From assembly GCA_003650425.1 (NCBI GenBank), contig QMPP01000003.1, positions 1 through 39,537 on the forward strand: a stretch of DNA of 39,537 bases, in the 5' to 3' direction. Below, piece by piece: positions 7,724-16,027 of this stretch; position 1 is the stretch's first letter, and every line of letters begins with the position of its first letter. Both the position numbers and the translations under genes were made by a program. The stretch comes from Bacteroidota bacterium (GTDB lineage: Bacteria > Bacteroidota > Bacteroidia > Bacteroidales > F082). The notes beneath the pieces were generated by a model. It did no database searches, had not been told where the DNA came from, and was given only the letters and a program-made list of their open reading frames with translations.

Positions 7724-9244
7724 TTATGCCAGGTTTGATTCCGGTATTTCGATGGTAAAAACAGTTCCCTTTCCTGGTACTGACTTTACAGTAATTTTGA
7801 ATTTATGTGCCTCGATAATTTTTTTAATGATTCCCAAACCAAGACCGGTTCCTTTTTCGCCGGAAGTGCCTTGCGTAGTGTTGTTGGTCGATTCTTTAAA
7901 AAGATTTTTTACCATGTCGTCGTTCATGCCAATGCCTGTATCGACAACAGAAATAAAGGCTTTATCGTCATCTTTTTTTGCAGTTATTTTGATGGAATTA
8001 CTTATTGGTGTAAATTTAATGGCATTGGAAAGCAGGTTGTTTAAGGCTTGCAGGAACAGCGTTTTGTCAACCCGGACTTTTAAGCCGGCTTCCACGTTAA
8101 TAGTCAGAGCAATATTTTTTTCATTACATTTCTCGCGGGCTGTTTCGGTAGCAATTTTAATAATCTCATCGAGCGAAATCGTTTCAAACTCCAGTTTAAA
8201 GTTTCCAAGTTCCAGGTTAGCCCAATGGTATAACTTGTTGTTGTAATCGAGCAACCGGTTCATCTCATCTTTAATGCCATAGATGAGCTCTTGATAATCT
8301 TCGTTGAGTTTTCCTATCTCTTCTTCGTCGGTGGTTAAAACATTTACTACCCCGAGTACAGCAGCAATAGGAGCTCTTAAATCGTGCGAAATAATCGAGT
8401 TGAACTTATTTTTATATACCAAAAGCTCTTTCAGTTTTTTTTCAGTTTTGGCAAGTTTGTCAAAGGCCAGGCTGCTATCGCGAAAGGCCTGCAACAGATT
8501 TTGTTCTTCAACACCTTCGCGGATAAACGATTTAAGGAACAGATAGTTGCTGTTGTTGAGGTTGGTGGCGTAGGCTCGTAAATAGTGATCTTTTCCGGCG
8601 AATGTTTCACTCCAGGTTTCTGAAACAACATAGCTCTCCTTATTTTCTTTCCAAAATTCCTCCACTTCCAGAATAAAGATTTCAAGAAACGGAAAAGTGG
8701 ATATAGGATCAATGCTTCCTGATGCCTTATTATAAAAAGCGTGCTTTTTTATCCACCCCGGGGTGTTAGGCTGCAGACTAAAAGAACCATCATCTTTTCG
8801 CAAAAAGGTGGCAAAATTGAGTTTGTCAAGATGCCGAAAAGGCATCTCTTTGGAGTTAGTTTTGTTGCCTCTACCTTTCAGCTGCTCTTCATTCATGTTT
8901 TGTAGCAGGCTTTTAAGGCTGTCAACCTCGCGGGTTTGATCGATAAAGATTATCCAGTAGTGTCCATTTTCCTTAACAACATGAATATCACAATATTTAT
9001 TTTTAAGCTGTAATTTCGTAAGTTTAACTGATCCTTTGTCAAAAGGACAAATGCCATTTAGTGCGGGAACAAGTTCTTCAATACTTTCATTTTCAGTCAG
9101 TTTGCCTCCGAGATATTCTTTTGGGTTTCCTTTCCAGTTTTTAACAACGCCTCGGTTATCAACTTTTATCATAAGTAAACCGCTGTATGGTGGAATTTCT
9201 TCTACCAGATATTCAACAATCTTTAGTGGTAAATCTTTTAGCAT
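7724..9244 (-). CDS. soluble PAS-like sensor histidine kinase of the GTPase operon
   Basis: A 506-residue protein without membrane segments. Residues about 1-105 look PAS-like (IPPYSGLLMIKVDNRGVVKNW in part), ending at FIDQTRE. A second possible sensory region covers 135-245, then a coiled linker at 245-280. The HisKA box is FNSIISHDLRAP with phospho-acceptor His287. The ATPase domain has the N box (NNLLSNAIKF, ~402-411), G1 (VVDTGIGM) and G2 (GTGLGLGII). It should autophosphorylate in the cytoplasm and pass phosphate to a response regulator, but none is encoded in the window. It lies 6 nt after the GTPase gene, so the GTPase or its membrane partner may be its input. That link is inference. 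Confidence 0.9.
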   Translation of the reverse strand: MLKDLPLKIVEYLVEEIPPYSGLLMIKVDNRGVVKNWKGNPKEYLGGKLTENESIEELVPALNGICPFDKGSVKLTKLQLKNKYCDIHVVKENGHYWIIFIDQTREVDSLKSLLQNMNEEQLKGRGNKTNSKEMPFRHLDKLNFATFLRKDDGSFSLQPNTPGWIKKHAFYNKASGSIDPISTFPFLEIFILEVEEFWKENKESYVVSETWSETFAGKDHYLRAYATNLNNSNYLFLKSFIREGVEEQNLLQAFRDSSLAFDKLAKTEKKLKELLVYKNKFNSIISHDLRAPIAAVLGVVNVLTTDEEEIGKLNEDYQELIYGIKDEMNRLLDYNNKLYHWANLELGNFKLEFETISLDEIIKIATETAREKCNEKNIALTINVEAGLKVRVDKTLFLQALNNLLSNAIKFTPISNSIKITAKKDDDKAFISVVDTGIGMNDDMVKNLFKESTNNTTQGTSGEKGTGLGLGIIKKIIEAHKFKITVKSVPGKGTVFTIEIPESNLA

Positions 9245-9250
9245 GGGAGT

Positions 9251-9751
9251 CTATTTATTTATCATTAATTCAGTTAACCTCGAAAAGGCCTCTTCCACAC
9301 CGGTTCCCTCTTTTGCACTGGTGAGGATTATCTCAAGACCTTTATCTTTGAGTTCGTTTATGGATGTCTCGCTAATATACCATTCCGATTGGGGTAAATC
9401 GGTTTTGTTTATGAGCACGATAAAAGGAGCACCTTTGCTCATCTCGTTAGCCATCTTCTGTAGATTTAATCCTACCCCAAGGGTTTCCTCGCGTGTAACA
9501 TCCACCACCACAAAATAACCCGATGCACCCATTATGTAGGAGGGCTTAACTTTTTGATAGTTGTCTTCTCCATGGATATCCCAAAGCATTAAGTTAACTT
9601 CTGTATCTCCTGTCTGAACCAACTTTTGGTCGATTTTAACGCCGATGGTTGTTTGATACTTTTCCGAGAAAATACTATTAACAAAACGTTGAACCAAACT
9701 GGTTTTGCCAACGGCAAAAGCCCCCAACATGCATATCTTCTTTTTTATCAT
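9251..9751 (-). CDS. Rab/Ras-like small GTPase
   Basis: A 166-residue protein made of a single Ras-superfamily G domain. The P-loop is GAFAVGKTS (10-18). Switch I is YQTTIGVKI with Thr35, close to the eukaryotic Rab YxxTIGVDF pattern. G3 is WDIHGED (57-63), G4 is NKTD (115-118) and G5 is TSAK (144-147). Glu62 stands where Ras has catalytic Gln61, so intrinsic GTP hydrolysis may be slow or helped by a partner. There is no C-terminal lipidation cysteine. The start overlaps the stop of the upstream membrane protein by 4 nt, implying translational coupling. It is not MglA, and no Roadblock/MglB gene is nearby. Prokaryotic relatives of unknown function have been grouped as Rup GTPases. Confidence 0.93.
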   Translation of the reverse strand: MIKKKICMLGAFAVGKTSLVQRFVNSIFSEKYQTTIGVKIDQKLVQTGDTEVNLMLWDIHGEDNYQKVKPSYIMGASGYFVVVDVTREETLGVGLNLQKMANEMSKGAPFIVLINKTDLPQSEWYISETSINELKDKGLEIILTSAKEGTGVEEAFSRLTELMINK

Positions 9752-11478
9752 AACTCTTCCGGTTTAACAAATTTAACTTTAAACGATACCGACCTGAGCG
9801 GGTATGCATCTTTCTCCTCTTCTTTATAACTAACTGTTGGAACGAGTGTTTCCATTGGTATTCCGGCTGCTACCATTAAATCGATAAATTGCTTGGCTCT
9901 GTTAAAAGCTACAATTTTATTGCCCTCGGCGTTTCCGGCTCTACTAGTGTGGGCTATAACAACAATTACCGGTATTGAATCGTTTTTGAAATTAAAATCA
10001 TAAACATTTTTAATGTTCTTGATAAGTTTGGTAAATTTTATTTTTTGAGATGAATCAAGTTTGAACGTATTGTACTTGAAAACAAAATAATACTTTTCAA
10101 TATTAAAAACACTTTTGTTGATTACTGCGCGGAACGGTTGGTTTTTTACGATGCTATCGAAATTAATACTATCAATTCCGGGAAGATGCATGAGTAATGC
10201 TTTCATTGAATCGGCTTCTGTTTGCCGGAAGTTTCCTTTTAAATAGATGATGCCGTTTGATAAATGAATACTTTCATTATTAAAAGCTTGCAATAGGATA
10301 GAAGATCTCTTTAAAATGATTTCTTTCTCCAGCGATAGGTACGACTTAAACTTAAACTGCAGGTTCGACGAGTCGAAACCAAACTGTCCGGAATAGTTGT
10401 ACGGGTTTTCGGATAAAGGGTCTTTCAGCGCGTAAACAACATGTTTCCCATTTTGTTTTTCCAGTTTATTAATAACAATACCTGGTTGATTTTCAGCATA
10501 TTTAACAAAATGATTAAACCTGATGTTGCTGTCAACAGAAGTGTAAATCCAATAACCCAAAGCGCTTAACAGAATCAATAAAAGCAATGTTGAGGCGATA
10601 GGTTTCTTTTTTTTCTGCTCTTTTTCCTGCTGCTTGATGCATGATTGAAGAAATCGTTCACTCTTTTTAAAAGTATCGGTATCACCGTCGAAGGTTTTAA
10701 GTTCATGATCAAAGTTAACATGAACAGCCTCAATGGCTTCTTTAAGAATAACTTTTAGCTCTTCGGGTGGGCGTCCTTCAATAATGGCGGCAACAATGGC
10801 GTAGGGGCCCGGCTCAATCCAAATGGTATATTCACCCATTTGAATGGTGTTCAGGTCGCTTTTTGAGCGGTCAACATTGAGCGAATCCTGAGCAAAATCT
10901 TTAATGGCAGTCAGCATCGACGAAACCATGTCGGCATTGTTCGACAAGCCGCCTCTTTCGTCGGTTATATCCAAAAGCAACAATCCGGTTTCGGTGTGAA
11001 TTAGAAAGACTTCACGAACGCGGTAGATAAAGGCGTGCGAGAGGACAATTTCGCCATAGCTTTTTCCTGAAAAGATGGATTGTAGTCGCCACCCGATTCT
11101 TTTTACTGAAAAACTGTTATCAACTGACGAGCTAACACTATCGAGCATGCGCTTAATATCCTCTGCCACCGCTTTTCTGATAGCAGGAACCATAACCGGA
11201 TAGAGGATATTGGCAAATTTTTGTGGGTTGGCTTTAATGCTGGCTTGTATGGCCTGTTCAATAAATGGGGTTATCTCGTCGAGGGTAACCTGATGACTGG
11301 AAATAAGTTTTTTTATAGAGAGAGGAAGAAACTCTATAATATGATCGGAAAAGGCATCAGGATCTTTGATGAGGTTATTTAGTCTGGACAGATCTTCTTC
11401 ATCCAAACCGGTAATGATTCTTCTCAGTTCTGATAATTGAGCCTTGTTGAGTACGTTTATAAAATCCTTGTCGCTCAT
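9748..11478 (-). CDS. membrane protein with cytosolic GTPase-partner-like region and periplasmic OmpA-like end
   Basis: A 576-residue protein. Residues 1-290 are predicted cytosolic: helices at the N-terminus (LSELRRIITG), a conserved-looking segment (NILYPVMVPAIRKAV), and an alpha/beta region (VFLIHTETGLLLLDI) that could be a small sensor or adaptor fold. One transmembrane helix spans about 293-312 (preceded by KEQKKKK, positive-inside). The periplasmic part has a BON-like stretch (~325-440) and an OmpA/MotB-like C-terminal domain (~450-570) with EGNKIVAFNRAKQFIDLM, where family members bind peptidoglycan. From memory, similar proteins sit beside small GTPases in proteobacteria. It may anchor the GTPase to the cell wall. 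Function is not established. Confidence 0.8.
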   Translation of the reverse strand: MSDKDFINVLNKAQLSELRRIITGLDEEDLSRLNNLIKDPDAFSDHIIEFLPLSIKKLISSHQVTLDEITPFIEQAIQASIKANPQKFANILYPVMVPAIRKAVAEDIKRMLDSVSSSVDNSFSVKRIGWRLQSIFSGKSYGEIVLSHAFIYRVREVFLIHTETGLLLLDITDERGGLSNNADMVSSMLTAIKDFAQDSLNVDRSKSDLNTIQMGEYTIWIEPGPYAIVAAIIEGRPPEELKVILKEAIEAVHVNFDHELKTFDGDTDTFKKSERFLQSCIKQQEKEQKKKKPIASTLLLLILLSALGYWIYTSVDSNIRFNHFVKYAENQPGIVINKLEKQNGKHVVYALKDPLSENPYNYSGQFGFDSSNLQFKFKSYLSLEKEIILKRSSILLQAFNNESIHLSNGIIYLKGNFRQTEADSMKALLMHLPGIDSINFDSIVKNQPFRAVINKSVFNIEKYYFVFKYNTFKLDSSQKIKFTKLIKNIKNVYDFNFKNDSIPVIVVIAHTSRAGNAEGNKIVAFNRAKQFIDLMVAAGIPMETLVPTVSYKEEEKDAYPLRSVSFKVKFVKPEEL

Positions 11479-11496
11479 AAAATGAATCTATAAAGA

Positions 11497-11805
11497 TTAG
11501 TCTTGATTGTCAAATGAGTTGGCCAGATTTCGGAGCGTTTCCGCCAATTTTTTACGGTCGGCTTTGGTTTTTTCCAGCTTCTGAAGCTGTTGTTCAAAAG
11601 CTTCCTTTTGCTCTTGCATTAGCGTGTTAAAGTGATCTTCTTTTTCATCCAACAAACGAGTAAACTCGTTCGAAAGTCGTTCAAAATTAATTTTACTGTC
11701 GGATGAAAGATTTTTAATCTCTTCTTCCAGCTTTGTCATTTGCTCACCAAAAATAATTTCCCGCAGTCTTGATAAACTCTCTAAATCGTTGTTTCTATCA
11801 CTCAT
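11497..11805 (-). CDS. small coiled-coil protein, first gene of the GTPase operon
   Basis: A 102-residue soluble protein, strongly charged and almost wholly helical, with heptad-like spacing from about residue 20 to 95 (KLEEEIKNL, EAFEQQLQKLEKTK). It ends KADRKKLAETLRNLANSF. Its start, LSRLREIIFG, matches LSELRRIITG near the N-terminus of the next protein. No enzyme motif is present. It sits 18 nt upstream of the OmpA-like protein gene and is probably a scaffold or adaptor of the same complex. I do not recognise a named family. Confidence 0.8.
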   Translation of the reverse strand: MSDRNNDLESLSRLREIIFGEQMTKLEEEIKNLSSDSKINFERLSNEFTRLLDEKEDHFNTLMQEQKEAFEQQLQKLEKTKADRKKLAETLRNLANSFDNQD

Positions 11806-11828
11806 AATTGAGACCTTTTATTAATAGG

Positions 11829-11857
11829 TAAAAGTATAAAAAATTGTAATATTCAAT
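11829..11857 (-). promoter_or_regulatory. promoter of the GTPase operon
   Basis: On the minus strand, ATTG (11857-11854) and TACTTTTA (11836-11829) are separated by 17 nt, the same layout as the promoter at 2492-2520, with one change from TAnnTTTG. It lies 24 nt upstream of the ATG at 11805 and is the only good candidate in the 155-bp divergent gap with miaB. Confidence 0.5.
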
Positions 11858-11960
11858 TTGAAATTATTCTAAACAGGATGAATTACCTATTTTTGCCCTC
11901 TCAAATAATTAACACTATCTTTCAATTGTTTGAAAATGAATTTGTAATAAGACATTATTT

Positions 11961-13397
11961 ATGAAATACTATATATTGCAACTGGGTTGCCAGATGAATA
12001 TTTCGGATGGCGAGCGGGTGCAGAAGGTATTGGAAGGGTTGGGTTACGAGGCAACGGAAGATGAAAACGAAGCAAACATCGTGGGAATTATTGCTTGCTC
12101 GGTACGCCAAAAAGCCATTGATAAAGTTTATACACGCATCATAAAGTGGAACAAGCTGAAGGACAAAAAAAACATACTCACTTTTGTTACCGGTTGTGTT
12201 TTGCCGGCCGATGAGCAAAAGTTTTTGAAGTTGTTCGATTTGGTGTTCACCATGAGTGAGCTTCCGGAGCTGCCCAACATGATTCGACAGTATGGTGTGG
12301 TTACGCCGGTAGGAACCCAAACGCTCGATAGCGAATTTGAAACAATACTGAATCTTCCTGAAGAAAAACCAAAGGAGCATGCTGTTCCATTTAAAGTGGT
12401 TAATGCTTCCGGTGTGAAAAAGAAAAAAGTGCTGCCACGCCCTGATAAGGGGATTGAGGAGTTTTGGCATATCAAACCAAAATATGGTTCAGGGTTTGAG
12501 GCTTATGTGCCCATCCAAAATGGTTGTAACAAGTTTTGTACTTATTGTGCGGTTCCATACACCCGTGGCAGAGAGGTCTCCAGACCTTCGCGAGACATCC
12601 TTCGCGAGGTGAAAAATTTGGTTGACAGCGGGTATAAGTCTATTACTCTTTTAGGACAAAATGTAAACTCGTACGGGCTGGATAAAAAAGGGGAGGAGAT
12701 AAGCTTTCCGGAGCTGCTTAATAGCATTGGCGAAATTGGAAACAAGAGTCCCAATAACTTTTGGCTCTATTTTACTTCACCCCACCCGCAGGATATGACT
12801 GATGAAGTTATTGAAGTGATTTCAAAATACAAATGTCTGGCCAAACAGATTCACCTGCCGGTACAGTCGGGTGATGATGCTATGCTGAAACGTATGCACC
12901 GCAGCCACGATTTGGCACAATATCGTCATATTGTTCAAACCATTCGGAGGTTGATACCCGAAGCTACTTTGTTTACCGATATCATCGTTGGCTTTACCGG
13001 AGAAACGGAAGAGGAGTTTGAAAATACCCGCAAAGCCATGGAGGAGTTTAAATATAACATGGCGTACATTGCGCAGTATTCGCCCCGTCCGGGAGCGGCC
13101 AGCCATGAGTGGCCTGATGATATTCCTGTTCAGGTAAAAAAAGAGCGTTACCACAAACTTACCGATGAGTTAATGAAACACTCGTTGGAATACAACAAGG
13201 GTATGGCTGGTAAAACCTTCAAGGTGCTGGTGCGTGGAAAAGATCGTAAACCGGGCTTTCTTTCGGCCTTAACCGAAGGAAAAATTATCGTCAGGTTTGC
13301 CTCCGACGATGAAGGCCTGATTGGTCAATATGTAAATGTTAGAGTTACTTCCGCTGCTCCTTTTTCCACAGAAGGGGAAATTGTTGTTCGTAGTTAA
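11961..13397 (+). CDS. miaB: MiaB-type tRNA (i6A37) methylthiotransferase
   Basis: A 478-residue radical-SAM methylthiotransferase. The N-terminal UPF0004 domain has the three cluster cysteines Cys10 (LGCQMN), Cys46 (CSVRQKA) and Cys79 (TGCVLP). The radical-SAM motif is Cys189, Cys193, Cys196 (NGCNKFCTYCAVPYTRGRE), and a C-terminal TRAM domain follows. MiaB adds a methylthio group to N6-isopentenyl-adenosine at tRNA position 37. The N-terminal half (VGIIACSVRQKAIDKVYTRI in part) and a roughly 40-residue lysine-rich linker before the radical-SAM domain depart from the usual Bacteroidota MiaB and remind me of candidate-phyla versions, so transfer or a paralogue is possible. It is followed 13 nt later by mtaB. 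A -7-like TATTTTTG is at 11888-11895. Confidence 0.85.
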   Translation: MKYYILQLGCQMNISDGERVQKVLEGLGYEATEDENEANIVGIIACSVRQKAIDKVYTRIIKWNKLKDKKNILTFVTGCVLPADEQKFLKLFDLVFTMSELPELPNMIRQYGVVTPVGTQTLDSEFETILNLPEEKPKEHAVPFKVVNASGVKKKKVLPRPDKGIEEFWHIKPKYGSGFEAYVPIQNGCNKFCTYCAVPYTRGREVSRPSRDILREVKNLVDSGYKSITLLGQNVNSYGLDKKGEEISFPELLNSIGEIGNKSPNNFWLYFTSPHPQDMTDEVIEVISKYKCLAKQIHLPVQSGDDAMLKRMHRSHDLAQYRHIVQTIRRLIPEATLFTDIIVGFTGETEEEFENTRKAMEEFKYNMAYIAQYSPRPGAASHEWPDDIPVQVKKERYHKLTDELMKHSLEYNKGMAGKTFKVLVRGKDRKPGFLSALTEGKIIVRFASDDEGLIGQYVNVRVTSAAPFSTEGEIVVRS

Positions 13398-13410
13398 TAC
13401 CTGTTAGCGC

Positions 13411-14715
13411 ATGACAAAAATAGCTTTTAAAACACTGGGGTGCAGGCTTAACCTGTTTGAAACTGATTCGCTGATGTCGGAATTTTCTGCCAAAGGATAC
13501 GAGGTTACCGATGACGTGAATGCCGAAGCTGATGTGTATATTATCAACACCTGTACGGTTACCAACCAGAGCGACCAAAAGTCGAAAAGGGTGATGAACC
13601 GCACCAAACGATTACACGACAATTCGGTGAAGATAGTAACCGGTTGCATGGCTACCAATTACAAAGAACAACTACAGGAGAGCGACAAGGTGGATTACGT
13701 GGTTGACAACGATCATAAAACCTCTATTGTTGAGTTGGTGGAAGCACATTTTGCCGGTGAAACCGCCGATCCTGATCTTTTTGAAAAAGATGTGTTTAAT
13801 TACGAACCTGCTAAAACCACGGCTCATACCCGTGCGCTAATCAAAATTCAGGATGGTTGTAACAACTTCTGTACCTATTGTATTATTCCCAAGGTACGTG
13901 GAAGAGCCATTAGCCGTCCGGTGGAGGAGGTGTTGGAAAACATTCGCAAGGTGGTTAGCTACGGGTTTAAAGAGGTCGTCCTCACAGGGGTTAACTTGGG
14001 AACCTATCAATATGATGATGTCGATTTTGAGGAGCTGGTTAAACGGATTCTGACTATTCCGGGCAACTTCAGGGTTCGTATCTCCAGTATGGAACCCGAT
14101 GGTTTTACCGATAGTTTTTTCAAACTGTTTCATCATCATAAACTCACGCCACATATACACCTCTGCTTGCAAAGTGGATCGGAAACCATTTTAAAAAAAA
14201 TGCGCCGTATGTACACCGGTGAGCTGTTCGAGTTGATGACCATGAAATTGCGCGAGGAGGTGCCGGGTTTTAACATCACTACCGATATTATTGTGGGCTT
14301 TCCCGGTGAAACCGAGCAGGATATCGAAGACACCTTAGCCATGTCGGAGCGAATAAATTTCGGACATATCCATACCTTTAAGTATTCTGTGCGTAAGGGA
14401 ACACGTGCCGAGCGTTTGCCGGAACAGATTCACGGTGATATTAAAACCGAACGTAGCGAAAGGGTTCGGAAGCTTTCGGAAAAGATGCGGGAAAGTTACC
14501 GTCGTAATTTTATTGGAAAAACACAAGTTGTATTGGTAGAGCGTATTAACGACGAAGGTTTTGCTACCGGCTATGGCGAAAATTATATTCCGATTGTTAT
14601 CCGTGAAAAAAACCTTCAAACAAACACTTTTTATAAAGTAGAGCTATCCGATTTGATTTATGGCAACAATGAGCCGGTACTGATTGGCAAAAAGGCAACG
14701 GCTTTTGTTTATTAA
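13411..14715 (+). CDS. mtaB: tRNA (t6A37) methylthiotransferase MtaB
   Basis: A 434-residue methylthiotransferase of the MtaB/YqeV branch. UPF0004 cysteines are Cys11 (LGCRLN), Cys48 (INTCTVT) and Cys79 (TGCMA). The radical-SAM cluster uses Cys150, Cys154 and Cys157 (DGCNNFCTYCIIPKVRGR). The LGCRLN and NTCTVT patterns separate MtaB from MiaB and RimO. A shorter TRAM-like end follows. MtaB converts t6A to ms2t6A at tRNA position 37, improving decoding of ANN codons. It begins 13 nt after the miaB-type gene, so two different position-37 modifications are produced from one operon. Confidence 0.9.
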   Translation: MTKIAFKTLGCRLNLFETDSLMSEFSAKGYEVTDDVNAEADVYIINTCTVTNQSDQKSKRVMNRTKRLHDNSVKIVTGCMATNYKEQLQESDKVDYVVDNDHKTSIVELVEAHFAGETADPDLFEKDVFNYEPAKTTAHTRALIKIQDGCNNFCTYCIIPKVRGRAISRPVEEVLENIRKVVSYGFKEVVLTGVNLGTYQYDDVDFEELVKRILTIPGNFRVRISSMEPDGFTDSFFKLFHHHKLTPHIHLCLQSGSETILKKMRRMYTGELFELMTMKLREEVPGFNITTDIIVGFPGETEQDIEDTLAMSERINFGHIHTFKYSVRKGTRAERLPEQIHGDIKTERSERVRKLSEKMRESYRRNFIGKTQVVLVERINDEGFATGYGENYIPIVIREKNLQTNTFYKVELSDLIYGNNEPVLIGKKATAFVY

Positions 14716-14723
14716 CATAAATA

Positions 14724-15944
14724 CTATAGTTTCTTTACTATGAGGGTGCTGTTGGTTCCTCCAAAGCCAAAGGAGTTTGATATGAAGGTGTCGATTGTTG
14801 CTTCCCGGGTTTTGGTTACTATGTTTAGTTTTGCCGAGTGTTCGTCAGGGTTTTCGAAGTTTATATTAGGGGCGATAAAATTGTTTTGAGCCATCAGCAT
14901 GGAGTAAATTACTTCCGATGCACCACCCATCCACATTTCGTGTCCGGTCATCCCTTTGGTGGAACTGACAGGGACATTGGTTCCCTTAAAAACCTGATGA
15001 ATGGCTTGCGCCTCGTTGCTATCACCAACAGGGGTTGAGGTGGCATGGGCGTTAAGGTAGTCGATCTCTTCCGGTTTCAGGCCGGCTTGCTCCAACGATC
15101 TTTTAATGGATCGGACAGGCCCATCCACATTGGGAACGGAAATATGCTCGCCGTTGGAGGAGAATCCGTATCCCAAAATTTCGGCAATAATGGGAGCACC
15201 ACGTTTTACAGCCGATTCGTAGCTTTCGATGATAATGGTGGCAGCTCCTCCGCTCGGAATTAAACCATCACGGTCGCGGTCAAAAGGGCGGGAAGCTTTG
15301 GTGGGTTCGTCGTGGTGTGTTGAAAAGGCGGCAATAGCATCGAAACTTCCCATCGACAGCGCATTTACTTCTTGTGCGCCACCACATACAATCATATCTT
15401 GCAACCCCTGTTTAATAAACATGTATCCTACTCCAATGGCATGAGAGCCGCTGGCACAGGCACCGCTCAGGGTAAAGTTAACACCCTTCAGCTTTAAAAT
15501 AACCGACAGGTTCATGCTAACTGTCGAGTTCATCGATTGGAAGATGGAGCCGGAGCCTATCAGGGCAGTTTCTTTGCGGGCACGTAAAATGTCAGCAGCT
15601 TCGATAATCGGAACAGCTGAGCTGTCGTTTCCGTATAAAATGCCTGCTTCATGATCCTGAAACCACGATACATCAAGTCCTGCATTGCCGACTGCTTCCA
15701 TCGTGGCGAGATAAGCATATTTTCCCTGTTCGGCCAGGCCAATCCGTTGCCGGCGGGGTAATATCCCTTTTAAGGTGGGCTTTTCTATTAGTCCGGTAAG
15801 ATACGACCGGAAACCCATGGCTTCACGTTCGGGGTCAATGCCAATGCCCGATTTCCCCTGATACAATGAATCTTTTACCTCCTGTAGGTTTTTTCCGATA
15901 ACAGAATAAACTCCCATGCCCGTAATGACTACTCTTCGTTCCAT
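14724..15944 (-). CDS. beta-ketoacyl-ACP synthase, flexirubin/aryl-polyene type
   Basis: A 406-residue thiolase-fold condensing enzyme of the FabB/FabF class. The catalytic triad is Cys163 (GACASGSH), His300 (NAHATSTPVGD) and His335 (KGMTGHEMWMGG). The enzyme joins malonyl-ACP to a growing acyl-ACP with loss of CO2. Its position behind a ketoreductase and an aromatic amino-acid ammonia-lyase suggests that it extends an aryl (coumaroyl-like) starter rather than making ordinary fatty acids; that is inference from context. It starts 83 nt after the reductase stop. No dedicated ACP, dehydratase or acyltransferase gene is in the window. Confidence 0.88.
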   Translation of the reverse strand: MERRVVITGMGVYSVIGKNLQEVKDSLYQGKSGIGIDPEREAMGFRSYLTGLIEKPTLKGILPRRQRIGLAEQGKYAYLATMEAVGNAGLDVSWFQDHEAGILYGNDSSAVPIIEAADILRARKETALIGSGSIFQSMNSTVSMNLSVILKLKGVNFTLSGACASGSHAIGVGYMFIKQGLQDMIVCGGAQEVNALSMGSFDAIAAFSTHHDEPTKASRPFDRDRDGLIPSGGAATIIIESYESAVKRGAPIIAEILGYGFSSNGEHISVPNVDGPVRSIKRSLEQAGLKPEEIDYLNAHATSTPVGDSNEAQAIHQVFKGTNVPVSSTKGMTGHEMWMGGASEVIYSMLMAQNNFIAPNINFENPDEHSAKLNIVTKTREATIDTFISNSFGFGGTNSTLIVKKL

Positions 15945-16027
15945 ATTTTTATAAAACTTGTCCTAATTTCAACCTTAATTTTATCCCAATTTTCCACTCC
16001 ACTCTTTCACTCTACACTCCAAACTCC

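Noticed and set aside
9251-9751. Assignment of the GTPase as MglA polarity protein
   Set aside because: Motifs are Rab-like, there is no MglB/Roadblock partner gene, and the neighbouring genes differ from mgl loci.
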